From NCBI RefSeq assembly GCF_900102895.1, contig NZ_FNGD01000001.1:124001-188000 (forward strand): 64,000 bases of DNA, in the 5' to 3' direction. Shown piece by piece: positions 19,341 through 27,907 of the stretch. Made by a program: the position numbers and the translations under genes. How positions within the stretch are numbered: position 1 is the first letter of the stretch; every line of letters begins with the position of its first letter. The notes below the pieces were generated by a model, which did no database searches, had not been told where the DNA came from, and saw nothing but the letters and a program-made list of their open reading frames with translations. Source of the DNA: Arthrobacter sp. ov407. GTDB taxonomy: Bacteria > Actinomycetota > Actinomycetes > Actinomycetales > Micrococcaceae.

Positions 19341-20366
19341 CTACCTGTCCCACCGTCGTGCGTGCGGCTGCCGGGCGGCCAAGCCGAACAACCACACGCC
19401 GGCCACTGTGGCGAGGTAGCCCGCAATGATGATCAGCGCTGTGCCGGCCCAGAAGTAGCTGATGGTGCTGATCTCCTGCCCGGTCGGGCCGATGCTCAGC
19501 AAGGCGTAGGCCGCCACCCCGGCCGCGGCAAGGCCGGTGAGGGCGGGAAGCGCCAGCCACACCCTGGCTGAGGCCCAGTGCCCGCCGTAGCCATTCCAGA
19601 CGTTCCAGCGCGGGCCGCGGCGGATGATCAGCCAGCCGGCCGGGATCATGAAGGCGCCGACCACCAGGAACGCTGCCACGACGTCGGCGGGCCGGTGCCA
19701 CTGGTTGATCAGGGTGGATACGCCCGTGGCGACGGCGAAGCTGCCGCCCAGATAGCCGGCCAGTGGCCGCCAGCGCGGCGAGACCATCAGGAATACGGCG
19801 GCGGCGGCCGAGGCCGCCATGGTGGTGTGGCCCGAGGGCAGCGAATTCAGCTCCAGCGTCTCGACGCCGCGGTACGGCCGGACGGGGAGCAGGTCCTTCA
19901 GGATCTGTGTGGCCAGGTTGGCGCCCACGCACGCCGCCATCGCGATCCCGGCCGCAGACCAGCGGCGCCGCAGGATGGTCACGAAGACCACCACGATCGA
20001 CGCGATCACCACAGAGAGCGTCGGCAGCCAGTCCAGCAACTTGGTGGCGGCCTTGCCCGCGGTACCGCTGAGCTCCACCGCTTCCACGAGGGCTGATTCG
20101 TCGATGAACTGTCCCGTGGTGGTGCGGACAAAGAAGAAGTAGGTGGCGGCCAGCGCAGCGACGCAGGCAACCGTGGCCAGCGCGAACAAGGCGGCCGTGG
20201 CCTTGCCGGGGGACCACTGCGCCTGCGGATCCGGTGTTCTGCGGGCTCGGGTCCTGCGCTCCAGAGTTTCGGGCGGCCGGGCGGTGAGGACCTGTGTTTC
20301 CGGGGCCTCTGTTTCGTAGACCGGGGCAGAGGGGTCCCAAGGGGTGCGCTGCTGCCGAAAAGTCAT
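19341..20366 (-). CDS. PAP2-family membrane phosphatase
   Basis: Membrane phosphatase of 341 residues with an N-terminal cytoplasmic segment of about 60 residues and six or more TM helices. The PAP2 signature is visible: KDLLPVRPYRG (motif 1), SLPSGHTTMA (motif 2) and a later TLINQWHRPADVVAA (motif 3). Family members dephosphorylate undecaprenyl pyrophosphate or phosphatidic acid. ATG 20366 is chosen over an in-frame ATG 29 codons upstream, which would put non-conserved sequence before MTFRQQRTPWDP. Confidence 0.9.
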   Translation of the reverse strand: MTFRQQRTPWDPSAPVYETEAPETQVLTARPPETLERRTRARRTPDPQAQWSPGKATAALFALATVACVAALAATYFFFVRTTTGQFIDESALVEAVELSGTAGKAATKLLDWLPTLSVVIASIVVVFVTILRRRWSAAGIAMAACVGANLATQILKDLLPVRPYRGVETLELNSLPSGHTTMAASAAAAVFLMVSPRWRPLAGYLGGSFAVATGVSTLINQWHRPADVVAAFLVVGAFMIPAGWLIIRRGPRWNVWNGYGGHWASARVWLALPALTGLAAAGVAAYALLSIGPTGQEISTISYFWAGTALIIIAGYLATVAGVWLFGLAARQPHARRWDR

Positions 20367-20679
20367 GCCATTAAGAGTCCCACAGAACCCTGCGCACCAG
20401 CTGAAGGCCCGGCGCGGCGGGGGAGTAGTGCCCGCTAAAAAACGGGTACTCACTACTCGTGCCCCGCCGGATCCGGATCCATAAAGTCAACTGTGCCGGC
20501 GCGGCTTGCCCCCGGCAACGCTCCTTGAGCGGGGCCGGCGGAGACGAGTTTCCTGGTCCAGGAACTCAACCCCAGTCGACGCCGGCCCAATTAAGGACCT
20601 TTCCCACTTTCCCAGTGCGGCATCCCGGGACAGCTTCCCAAGACAAATTCCCGAGACAGTTTCCCAGTACAGTGGCACC
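20367..20679. other. 313-bp divergent intergenic region before menC
   Basis: Between divergent PAP2 and menC genes. It holds an inverted repeat at 20423-20458 (GAGTAGTG...CACTACTC with inner CCCG-CTAAAAAA-CGGG), probably in the PAP2 promoter or leader, and four 13-bp tandem repeats at 20623-20674 that run into the menC -10. No gene is supported. Confidence 0.6.
20623..20674 (+). repeat. Four degenerate 13-bp tandem repeats in the menC promoter
   Basis: TCCCGGGACAGCT, TCCCAAGACAAAT, TCCCGAGACAGTT and TCCCAGTACAGTG follow each other without gaps (consensus TCCCrrgACArnT). The last unit contains TACAGT (20668-20673), which lies 6 nt before the menC ATG and is the probable -10 of a leaderless promoter. 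Confidence 0.7.
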
Positions 20680-21729
20680 ATGCCCGCCCTCCCCCTGGAC
20701 CCCCCGACACGTCCTGCCGCGCCCCTGCCCGGCCTCGACGAACTCCTGGCCGGCGCCCACGTTGTGAGCCTGCCGATGCGCGTGAAATTCCGGGGCATCC
20801 TGCAGCGCGAGGTCTTGCTCCTGGGCGGACCGGCGGGCTGGGGCGAGTTCTCTCCCTTCCCCGAGTACGACGACGCCGAGGCCTCCCGCTGGCTTACGGC
20901 AGCGATCGAGGCCGGCTGGGCCGGGTTCCCTGCGCCGTTGCGGGACAGCATCCCAGTAAACGCCACGGTCCCTGCCGTGCCGGCGCACCAGGTGCCCGAG
21001 ATCCTGGCCCGTTTCGGCCGGGTGGACGCGGTCAAAGTCAAGGTCGCTGAACGCGGCCAGAACCTCGACGACGACGCCGCCCGCGTGGCGGCCGTCCGCG
21101 AGGCGCTGCCGGACGCCGCGATCCGAGTGGACGCCAACGGCGGCTGGAACGTGCCGGAGGCCGTCACGGCACTCAGGCGGCTCGCCGCCGTCGGGCTCGA
21201 ATATGCCGAACAGCCCGTGCCGGAGATCGCGGGCCTCGCCGAGGTCCGGCGGCAGCTCCGGGCCGGCGGCGTCCCCGTGCTGATCGCCGCCGATGAGAGC
21301 GTGCGCAAGGAGGACGACCCCCTCAAAGTGGCCCGCGCCGGCGCCGCCGACCTGATCGTGGTCAAGGTTGCCCCGCTCGGGGGAGTGCGGCGCGCCCTGC
21401 AGATCGTGGCGCAGGCCGGGCTGCCCGCCGTCGTGAGTTCGGCGCTGGACACGTCGGTGGGAATCCGGGCCGGCCTGGCCCTCGCCGCCGCCCTGCCCGA
21501 GTTGCCGTACGCCTGCGGCCTGGGGACGGTGTCCCTGCTCGCCGCCGATGTCACGCAGGATTCCCTCGTGCCCGACGACGGCGCGATCACCCTGCGCGAC
21601 GTCCACCCGGCACCGGAACTGCTCGACGCACACGCCGCCTCGCCGGAACGCCGGGACTGGTGGCTGGACCGGCTGCGGCGCGTGCACGCGGTGCTGGCAG
21701 CGGCCACTCCTGCAACACCAGCCCCGTGA
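20680..21729 (+). CDS. menC: o-succinylbenzoate synthase
   Basis: Dehydrates SHCHC to o-succinylbenzoate in menaquinone synthesis; enolase superfamily. In the 349 residues the catalytic Lys is in VDAVKVKVAERG, metal ligands in IRVDANGGWNV, EYAEQPVPEI and LIAADESV, and the second Lys in LIVVKVAPLGG. ATG 20680 is used; an in-frame ATG 58 codons upstream would translate the tandem-repeat promoter and is rejected. Not adjacent to menD or menF but in the same 16-kb stretch. Confidence 0.93.
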   Translation: MPALPLDPPTRPAAPLPGLDELLAGAHVVSLPMRVKFRGILQREVLLLGGPAGWGEFSPFPEYDDAEASRWLTAAIEAGWAGFPAPLRDSIPVNATVPAVPAHQVPEILARFGRVDAVKVKVAERGQNLDDDAARVAAVREALPDAAIRVDANGGWNVPEAVTALRRLAAVGLEYAEQPVPEIAGLAEVRRQLRAGGVPVLIAADESVRKEDDPLKVARAGAADLIVVKVAPLGGVRRALQIVAQAGLPAVVSSALDTSVGIRAGLALAAALPELPYACGLGTVSLLAADVTQDSLVPDDGAITLRDVHPAPELLDAHAASPERRDWWLDRLRRVHAVLAAATPATPAP

Positions 21730-21751
21730 GTTCATCTCGACTTCACCTGGG
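21730..21751 (+). promoter_or_regulatory. PHO-box-like direct repeat upstream of phoX
   Basis: GTTCATCTCGA (21730-21740) and CTTCACCTGGG (21741-21751) are adjacent 11-nt units that fit the actinobacterial PhoP-binding pattern GTTCAYYYRSG known from Streptomyces. Position is about 70 bp before the phoX start, as expected for activation. Confidence 0.5.
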
Positions 21752-21821
21752 AGAAGTCTCTCGGTAGATCGCGGCTGGAAGGGTGGGCGCGACCGCAACT
21801 CACCCCATGGAAGGTCTCTCC

Positions 21822-23918
21822 ATGTCTGTCTCCTCCGGACGCAAATTTTCCCTGCTCCCCATGCTTGGCCACACCAAAGGCAAGCGAAGCCCCGTCACCT
21901 GCGCGCTGAAGTGCGACAGCGCCTGCTCGGGCGAGGTTTGCAACACCAGCTCCAACAGCTACTTCCGTGACATCGCCTCCGCCACGATGTCCCGCCGCGC
22001 CGCCCTGGGCTTCGGCGCCGCCGGCGCGCTCGCCGTCGTCCTCGGCAACGCGGTGACGTCCGCCGGCACGGCAGTGGCCGACGGCGGCCCGGGCCTCGCC
22101 TCCGCCGCCAAGGATGGCTTCGGAAAATCCAAGCTGCAGTTCACCGCCATCGCACCCGTCGACGCCAGCGTGGACAAGCTGACCGTTCCGGCCGGGTTCA
22201 CCTGGCAGCCGGTCATCCGCTGGGGCGACCCGCTCTTCAAGGACTCGCCGGCCTTCGACCTCGATCACCAGAGCGCCGCGGCGCAGGCCCGCCAGTTCGG
22301 TTACAACAACGACTACACGGACATCCTGCCGATCTCTGGCTCCAAGGACCGCCGTGCGGTGCTCTTCACCAACCACGAATACACCAATGAGTCCATCATG
22401 CTGCCGGCCGGATTCGACGCCGCCGAGGCCCGCGCGATCGGCCGTGCAGCCCACGGCCTCACGGTGGTCGAGTTGGAGCGCACGAACACGAACAAGCCCT
22501 GGAGCTACGTCCGGGGCGCCGGACTGAACCGCCGCTTCCTGACCGACACCACCTACGAGCTCGACGGTCCCGCCGCCGGATCCGCGCTCCTGAAAACCGC
22601 CGCCGATCCCTCCGGCCGGTCCATCAAGGGCACCCTGGGCAACTGCTCCGGCGGCACCACCCCGTGGGGCACCATCCTGTCCGGCGAGGAAAACTTCAAC
22701 GGCTATTTCGCCGCGCCAGGAACCTCTGACGCCGACAAGCGCTACGGCCTGACCAGCAAGCCCACCGCCCGCCAGTGGGAACTGGATGACCCGCGCTTCG
22801 ACACCCGCAACCCCGGGTACCAGAACGAGGCCAACCGCTTCGGCTGGATCGTGGAAGTGGACCCGTTCGATCCCTCCTCTACGCCCCGCAAACACTCCGC
22901 GATGGGCCGCTTCAAGCATGAGGGCGCCAACGTGATCGTCGCCAAGTCCGGCCACGTGGTGGCCTACATGGGCGACGACGAGCGCTTCGACTACCTGTAC
23001 AAGTTCGTCTCCGCCGGCACATACCGGCCCGGCACTACGGCGGCGGACCGCAAGAACAACCTCACGCTGCTCTCGGAGGGTGACCTGTACGTCGCCAAGT
23101 TCACGGGCAACTCCCCGGCCGCCGGGTTCGACGGCGCGGGCAAGCTTCCGGCCGACGGAGCCTTCGACGGCGCAGGTGTTTGGCTGCCCCTCGTGGTGGG
23201 CGGACAGTCCAAGGTGGCCGGGATGTCCGTGGAAGAGGTGCTCGTGTACACCCGCCTCGCCGCCGACAAGGTGGGCCCCACCAAGATGGACCGCTGCGAA
23301 GACGTCCAGCCCAGCCTGCACACCGGCAAGGTCTATGTGGTCTGCACGAACAACGCGGACCGCGGCAAGCCCGGCAAGGAAGGGGCCACCGAGGTCAACC
23401 CCCGCACGCTCAACCGCGACGGCCACATCGTCGAAATCACCGAGACCGGGGACCAAACTTCAACCACGTTTGGCTGGAATCTGCTGATGGTCTGCGGCGA
23501 CCCGGCCAAGAACTCCGCCGCCTACTTCGCCGGGTTCCCCGCCAGCCAGGTCTCACCCATCTCCTGCCCGGACAACGTGGCTTTCGATTCCGTGGGCAAC
23601 CTGTGGATCTCCACCGACGGCGCGCCCTCCAGCATCGGCTACGCCGACGGGCTCTTCAAGGTGACCCTGGACGGTGCCGAACGCGGCAAGGTGGAGCAGT
23701 TCCTCGCCGTCCCGCGCGACGCCGAGACCTGCGGCCCGGTCATCCACGACGACGAACGCACCGTCTTCGTGGCCGTCCAGCACCCCGGCGAGGAAGGCAC
23801 GTTCGCAGAACAGCACTCCTACTTCCCGGACTATGTCGCCGCCGGCGCGACGCCGAAGCCCGGCCAGGTGCGCGCCCCGCGTCCGTCCGTGGTCCAGGTG
23901 TTCCGCACCGACGCCTAG
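21822..23918 (+). CDS. phoX: PhoX-family alkaline phosphatase (DUF839), Tat-exported
   Basis: Secreted Ca/Fe-dependent phosphatase that releases phosphate from organic esters. The 698 residues carry a late Tat signal (SRRAALGFGAAGALAVVLG, about residue 57) preceded by a Cys-rich stretch CALKCDSACSGEVC, typical of actinobacterial PhoX. DUF839 motifs include LFTNHEYTNES, NCSGGTTPWGTILSGEENF (given in part) and RFKHEGANVIVA; SCPDNVAFDSVGNLWISTDG marks the C-terminal blade. ATG 21822 has GGAAGG at SD spacing; in-frame ATGs at 21783 and 21807 lack one. Confidence 0.94.
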   Translation: MSVSSGRKFSLLPMLGHTKGKRSPVTCALKCDSACSGEVCNTSSNSYFRDIASATMSRRAALGFGAAGALAVVLGNAVTSAGTAVADGGPGLASAAKDGFGKSKLQFTAIAPVDASVDKLTVPAGFTWQPVIRWGDPLFKDSPAFDLDHQSAAAQARQFGYNNDYTDILPISGSKDRRAVLFTNHEYTNESIMLPAGFDAAEARAIGRAAHGLTVVELERTNTNKPWSYVRGAGLNRRFLTDTTYELDGPAAGSALLKTAADPSGRSIKGTLGNCSGGTTPWGTILSGEENFNGYFAAPGTSDADKRYGLTSKPTARQWELDDPRFDTRNPGYQNEANRFGWIVEVDPFDPSSTPRKHSAMGRFKHEGANVIVAKSGHVVAYMGDDERFDYLYKFVSAGTYRPGTTAADRKNNLTLLSEGDLYVAKFTGNSPAAGFDGAGKLPADGAFDGAGVWLPLVVGGQSKVAGMSVEEVLVYTRLAADKVGPTKMDRCEDVQPSLHTGKVYVVCTNNADRGKPGKEGATEVNPRTLNRDGHIVEITETGDQTSTTFGWNLLMVCGDPAKNSAAYFAGFPASQVSPISCPDNVAFDSVGNLWISTDGAPSSIGYADGLFKVTLDGAERGKVEQFLAVPRDAETCGPVIHDDERTVFVAVQHPGEEGTFAEQHSYFPDYVAAGATPKPGQVRAPRPSVVQVFRTDA

Positions 23919-23932
23919 CCTCCCCCTCCCGA

Positions 23933-24110
23933 CGCTCCCTCACGTTTGGCAGGTTTCCTTCCAACGCTCCCTCACGTTTGGCAGGTTTTCTTCCAACGCT
24001 CCCTCACTTCCGTTATTTTGGGGGCGGGACGTGAGGGAGCGTCGGGTTTTTGGGGGCGGGACGTGAGGGAGCGTCGGGTTTTTGGGGGCGGGACGTGAGG
24101 GAGCGTCGGG
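23933..24110. repeat. Inverted array of three plus three 32-bp repeats
   Basis: Three units containing CGCTCCCTCAC begin at 23933, 23965 and 23997 (period 32). They are followed by three units GGGGGCGGGACGTGAGGGAG beginning at 24020, 24052 and 24084 (period 32). The two unit types share complementary cores (CGCTCCCTCACG and CGTGAGGGAGCG), so the array can fold on itself as DNA or RNA. It lies between the phoX stop and the argS start. Confidence 0.8.
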
Positions 24111-24138
24111 GGAGGTGCCGAACTGATAATTTGGGACT

Positions 24139-25965
24139 GTGAATAATCCGGCCGAATTGGTTGTCCCCAGAGTCCAGGCTGCAATTGCCACCGCGTTCGG
24201 CGAAGAGTTCCGGCAGACGGACCCGGTGGTCAGGCCCTCCCAGTTCGCCGACATCCAGATCAACGCCGCCATGGCCCTGGCCAAGAAAGCCGGCCTGCCG
24301 CCGCGCGACGCCGCGGCAAAGATCGTGGACGCCCTGAACCTGGACGGCATCTGCACCAGCGTGGAAATCTCCGGACCCGGCTTCATCAACCTGAGCTTTG
24401 ACGGCACGTGGATCGAGGAACTGCTCAATGCAGAGTCGGTTCAAGCCGCGTCCAAGGCCACCGCGGTCACGCCGGCCGCGACGCCCCAGCGCGTCGTCGT
24501 CGACTATTCCTCCCCGAACGTCGCCAAGGAAATGCACGTCGGCCACCTGCGCACCACCGTGGTGGGGGACAGCCTCGTCAAGGTGCTCGAAGCCCTCGGC
24601 GACACCGTGATCCGGCAGAACCACATCGGTGACTGGGGCACCCCGTTCGGCATGCTGATCGAACACTGGCTGGAGATCGGCGAGGACTCCCCGGACGCGG
24701 CGTTGCTGGTGGAGGACCCCAGCGCGTTCTACCAGGCCGCCCGGGCCAAGTTCGATGCCTCCGCCACCGACGAGGACGGCTTCGCCACCCGGGCCCGGCT
24801 CCGCGTCGTTGCCCTGCAGGGCGGCGACGCCGAGACCTTTGCCGTCTGGCAGCGGCTCGTCGCCCAGTCCAAGCGCTACTTCAACGCCATCTACTCCACG
24901 CTGGGCATCAGCCTCACCGATGACCACATCGCCGGCGAAAGCTCTTACGACGCCCATCTGGCACAGCTGTGCCAGGAACTCGAGGAACGCGGCCTCGCCC
25001 GGATCAGCGACGGCGCCCTGTGCACGTTCCCCGCCGGCTTTGCCGGCCGCGACGGGCAGCCGCTGCCGCTGATCATCCGCAAGTCCGACGGCGGCTACGG
25101 CTACGGCACCACGGACCTGGCCACCATCCGCTACCGGGTCCGCGACCTCGAGGCCAACCGGATCCTCTACGTTGTCGGCGCCCCGCAGAACGTCCACCTG
25201 CGCATGGTCATGGCGACCGCCCGGGACGCCGGCTGGCTTCCGGACACGGTCCAGGCCGTACATGTGCAGATCGGCAACGTGCTCGGCGAAGACGGGAAGA
25301 TCCTCAAGTCCCGCTCCGGCGCCCCGGTGAAGCTCATGGCCCTGCTCGAGGAGGCCGTGGACCGCGCCCGCGCCGTCATTGACGCCAGCCGGCCCGAGCT
25401 CAGCGAGGAGGAGCGCGCCGTAGCCGCCCGCCAGGTGGGCATCGGCGCCGTCAAGTACGCCGACCTCTCCACCGGCCACGACACCGAGTACGTCTTCGAC
25501 TTCGACCGCATGCTCGCCCTCAGCGGCAACACCGGCCCCTACGTGCAGTACGCTGCCGCCAGGATCCGCTCCATCCTGCGCAAAGCCGGGGTGCTGGAGC
25601 AGGTCACCGGCGGCCCCGACGGCGGCACGCAGGCCGGCGCCCACGCAACTGGCATCGCGGCAGCCGGGGTGGGCGGGCCCGCCACGGCGATCGCCGTCGT
25701 CGAACCCGCAGAACGCGCGCTGGCCCTGCACCTGCTGGAGTTCGACGCGACGCTGAACAAGGTGCGGGAGGCGCTCGAGCCGCACCGGCTCTGCGGCTAC
25801 CTCTTTGAGCTCGCGCAGCTTTTCACGACCTTCTACGACCAGTGCCCGGTGCTCAAGGCCGAGGAATCAGTCCGGGACTCGCGGCTGGCCCTCTGCGCGC
25901 TGGCGCTCCGCCGCCTGTCCGGCGGCCTGGAACTGCTGGGCATCGAAACGCCGGAGAACATGTGA
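24139..25965 (+). CDS. argS: arginyl-tRNA synthetase
   Basis: Class I aminoacyl-tRNA synthetase charging tRNA-Arg; 608 residues. YSSPNVAKEMHVGHLRTTVVGDSL contains the HIGH-like HVGH, LKSRSGAPVKLMALLEEA is the KMSKS-like region, and NTGPYVQYAAARIRSILRKAG starts the anticodon-binding domain. An unusual Gly/Ala/Thr-rich insertion (about residues 495-520, from PDGGTQAGAHATG) lies in that domain. The start is GTG 24139, just after the repeat array, without a clear SD. The menD start overlaps its stop. Confidence 0.95.
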   Translation: MNNPAELVVPRVQAAIATAFGEEFRQTDPVVRPSQFADIQINAAMALAKKAGLPPRDAAAKIVDALNLDGICTSVEISGPGFINLSFDGTWIEELLNAESVQAASKATAVTPAATPQRVVVDYSSPNVAKEMHVGHLRTTVVGDSLVKVLEALGDTVIRQNHIGDWGTPFGMLIEHWLEIGEDSPDAALLVEDPSAFYQAARAKFDASATDEDGFATRARLRVVALQGGDAETFAVWQRLVAQSKRYFNAIYSTLGISLTDDHIAGESSYDAHLAQLCQELEERGLARISDGALCTFPAGFAGRDGQPLPLIIRKSDGGYGYGTTDLATIRYRVRDLEANRILYVVGAPQNVHLRMVMATARDAGWLPDTVQAVHVQIGNVLGEDGKILKSRSGAPVKLMALLEEAVDRARAVIDASRPELSEEERAVAARQVGIGAVKYADLSTGHDTEYVFDFDRMLALSGNTGPYVQYAAARIRSILRKAGVLEQVTGGPDGGTQAGAHATGIAAAGVGGPATAIAVVEPAERALALHLLEFDATLNKVREALEPHRLCGYLFELAQLFTTFYDQCPVLKAEESVRDSRLALCALALRRLSGGLELLGIETPENM

Positions 25966-27695
25966 GTCCGGCGGATTCCGCTGCAGCCCCCTCCACCCCC
26001 GGCGGCCTTACCGCGGTGGAGGCGGCGCGCATCGCCGTCGACACGTTGCTCGCCGCCGGTGTGCGCCAGGTGGTGGTGTCCCCGGGTTCGCGCTCGGCGC
26101 CCATGGCCTACGCCCTGGCCGAGGCCGAGGCCGCCGGACGCGTGGAGCTGCTGGTTCGGATCGACGAGCGGTCGGCCGGCTTCACGGCCCTCGGCCTCGC
26201 CTTGTCCGCCGGAGCCCCCGCCGCAGTCCTCACCACGTCCGGGACCGCCGTCGGCAACCTCCTGCCGGCCGTCATGGAGGCCAACCACGCCGCGGTGCCG
26301 CTCGTGGTCATCTCCGCCGACCGGCCCGAGGAACTGCGGGGGACCGGCGCCAACCAGACCACGGTGCAGCTGGACCTCTTTGGCGAGCACGTCCGCTTCG
26401 CTGTCGACGTGCCCGCGGGCAGCGATCCGCGGCGCGCTGTGGACACGGCGCTCAGCGCGGCCACCGGAGCCTTCGAGGACGCCCCTCCCGGGCCGGTGCA
26501 GCTTAACTTTGCCTTCCGTGACCCGCTGGTTCCGGCCGTGGGCGACGGTCTGCCCGCAGCGGCCGGACGCGGGCTGTACCGGGCCGTCCGGAATCCCCTG
26601 GCATTGGACTTTCCGGCCGCGTCAACCGCACTGCCGGAGCGGCGCACCGTGGTGCTGGCCGGGCACGACGCCGGTCCGGTCGCCGAGGCCTTCGCCCGCG
26701 CGCACGGCCTGCCACTGCTGGCCGAGCCGTCCTCCAACGCCCGCTTCGGCCCTAACGCCGTGGGGCCCTACCGGCTGCTGCTTGACCACTTCGGCGCGGA
26801 CTCGGCACAACCGATTGAACGTGTGGTCCTCTTCGGCCGGCCGACGCTCTCCCGGCCCGTGAGCGCGCTGCTGGAGCGGGCCGATGTCCCCTCGGCCCTG
26901 TACCAGCCCGTCCCGGTGGCCTGGTATGAACCCGGCCGCCGCACCGAACTGCCGCTGGAAACCCTGGCGGACCTGGCGGAGTTCGCCGGCCGCGGGGCTG
27001 CCGCCTGGCTTGATGCCTGGCTGCTGGCAGGAGCCGCCGCGCAGCACGCCGTGGACCTGATTCTGGCCGCGTCCCCCGCAGCGACCGGCCCGTCCGTCGG
27101 CGCCGAGGTCTGGAAGCATGCCAGCGGGCAGTTGGTACTGGGCTCGTCGAACGGGATCCGCGACGTCGACCTCGCCGCGGCGCCGCCCGCGGAACCGCAG
27201 GCCACCATGTTCGCCAACCGCGGTCTGGCCGGGATCGACGGCACCACGTCCACCGCCACCGGGATCGCGCTGGGCGGGGGCCAGGAAACCACCGTGCTCA
27301 TGGGGGACGTGACGTTCCTGCACGACGCCGGTGGTCTCCTGCTCGGCGCCGGGGAGACCGAACCCCAGCTGCGGATCGTGGTGCTCAACGACGCCGGCGG
27401 TGCCATCTTCGGGCTCCTGGAGCACGGCGCAGTCGCCGCGGCGGGGCGTTACGGCGACGCCGTCGAACGCCTCTTCGCGACCCCGCAGCGGGTGGACCTC
27501 GCCGCGCTGGCCGCGGCCTACGGCGTCGCGCACCGCAGGGTCGGCACGACGGCGGAACTCGCCGAGGCGCTGGCCGGCCCGCTGGAGGGCCGCAGCATCA
27601 TCGAAGTGCGCACGGACCGGCACCGGCTGGGGGAACTGCACCGCGCCATCCGGGCCGCGGTGGCCACGGCCGTGGAAGGCCTCCCGCAGACGTAG
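25962..27695 (+). CDS. menD: SEPHCHC synthase
   Basis: ThDP enzyme that joins isochorismate and 2-oxoglutarate in menaquinone synthesis. The 577 residues contain VVVSPGSRSAPMAYALAE, RIDERSAGFTALGLA with the ThDP Glu, TTSGTAVGNLLPAVMEA and the C-terminal ThDP motif GDVTFLHDAGGLL ending in VVLNDAGGAIFGLLEHG. Start GTG 25962 overlaps the argS stop by 4 nt, so the gene is translationally coupled to argS. The longer open frame upstream lies within argS. Confidence 0.94.
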   Translation: MSPADSAAAPSTPGGLTAVEAARIAVDTLLAAGVRQVVVSPGSRSAPMAYALAEAEAAGRVELLVRIDERSAGFTALGLALSAGAPAAVLTTSGTAVGNLLPAVMEANHAAVPLVVISADRPEELRGTGANQTTVQLDLFGEHVRFAVDVPAGSDPRRAVDTALSAATGAFEDAPPGPVQLNFAFRDPLVPAVGDGLPAAAGRGLYRAVRNPLALDFPAASTALPERRTVVLAGHDAGPVAEAFARAHGLPLLAEPSSNARFGPNAVGPYRLLLDHFGADSAQPIERVVLFGRPTLSRPVSALLERADVPSALYQPVPVAWYEPGRRTELPLETLADLAEFAGRGAAAWLDAWLLAGAAAQHAVDLILAASPAATGPSVGAEVWKHASGQLVLGSSNGIRDVDLAAAPPAEPQATMFANRGLAGIDGTTSTATGIALGGGQETTVLMGDVTFLHDAGGLLLGAGETEPQLRIVVLNDAGGAIFGLLEHGAVAAAGRYGDAVERLFATPQRVDLAALAAAYGVAHRRVGTTAELAEALAGPLEGRSIIEVRTDRHRLGELHRAIRAAVATAVEGLPQT

Positions 27696-27796
27696 CTGCA
27701 CTGCGCCGGGCTGTACTGCACTGAGTACGATGCGCTCCGTGCCCCGCGCTGCGCAAAATACCAGTCGATACCCGAATACCCATAGCGACGGGTAAC

Positions 27797-27833
27797 TTGC
27801 GCGTCGCCGGACGGTTTGCGCGTCGCCGAACGG
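27797..27833 (+). repeat. 18-bp direct repeat upstream of the AbiEi-like gene
   Basis: TTGCGCGTCGCCGGACGG (27797-27814) recurs as TTGCGCGTCGCCGAACGG (27816-27833), one mismatch, 19-bp period. It is in the 212-bp gap after menD. No other feature was seen in that gap. Confidence 0.6.
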
Positions 27834-27907
27834 AATGTACGGCGGGTTGTCCACACCCGGGAAGTTGGTCATGGCGCCGCCGGTCCCCGGGCTGCGAGTT
27901 TCGTTCC

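Noticed and set aside
23933..24110. Regular 32-bp repeats suggesting a CRISPR array
   Set aside because: Units are contiguous without unique spacers, orientation flips in the middle, and no cas genes are present.
25600..25690. GC-rich segment with short inverted repeats in the argS insertion, suspected third copy of the coding palindromic element
   Set aside because: Lacks the diagnostic ATGCCACTCCC and the outer arms; only short GC-rich complementarity is present.
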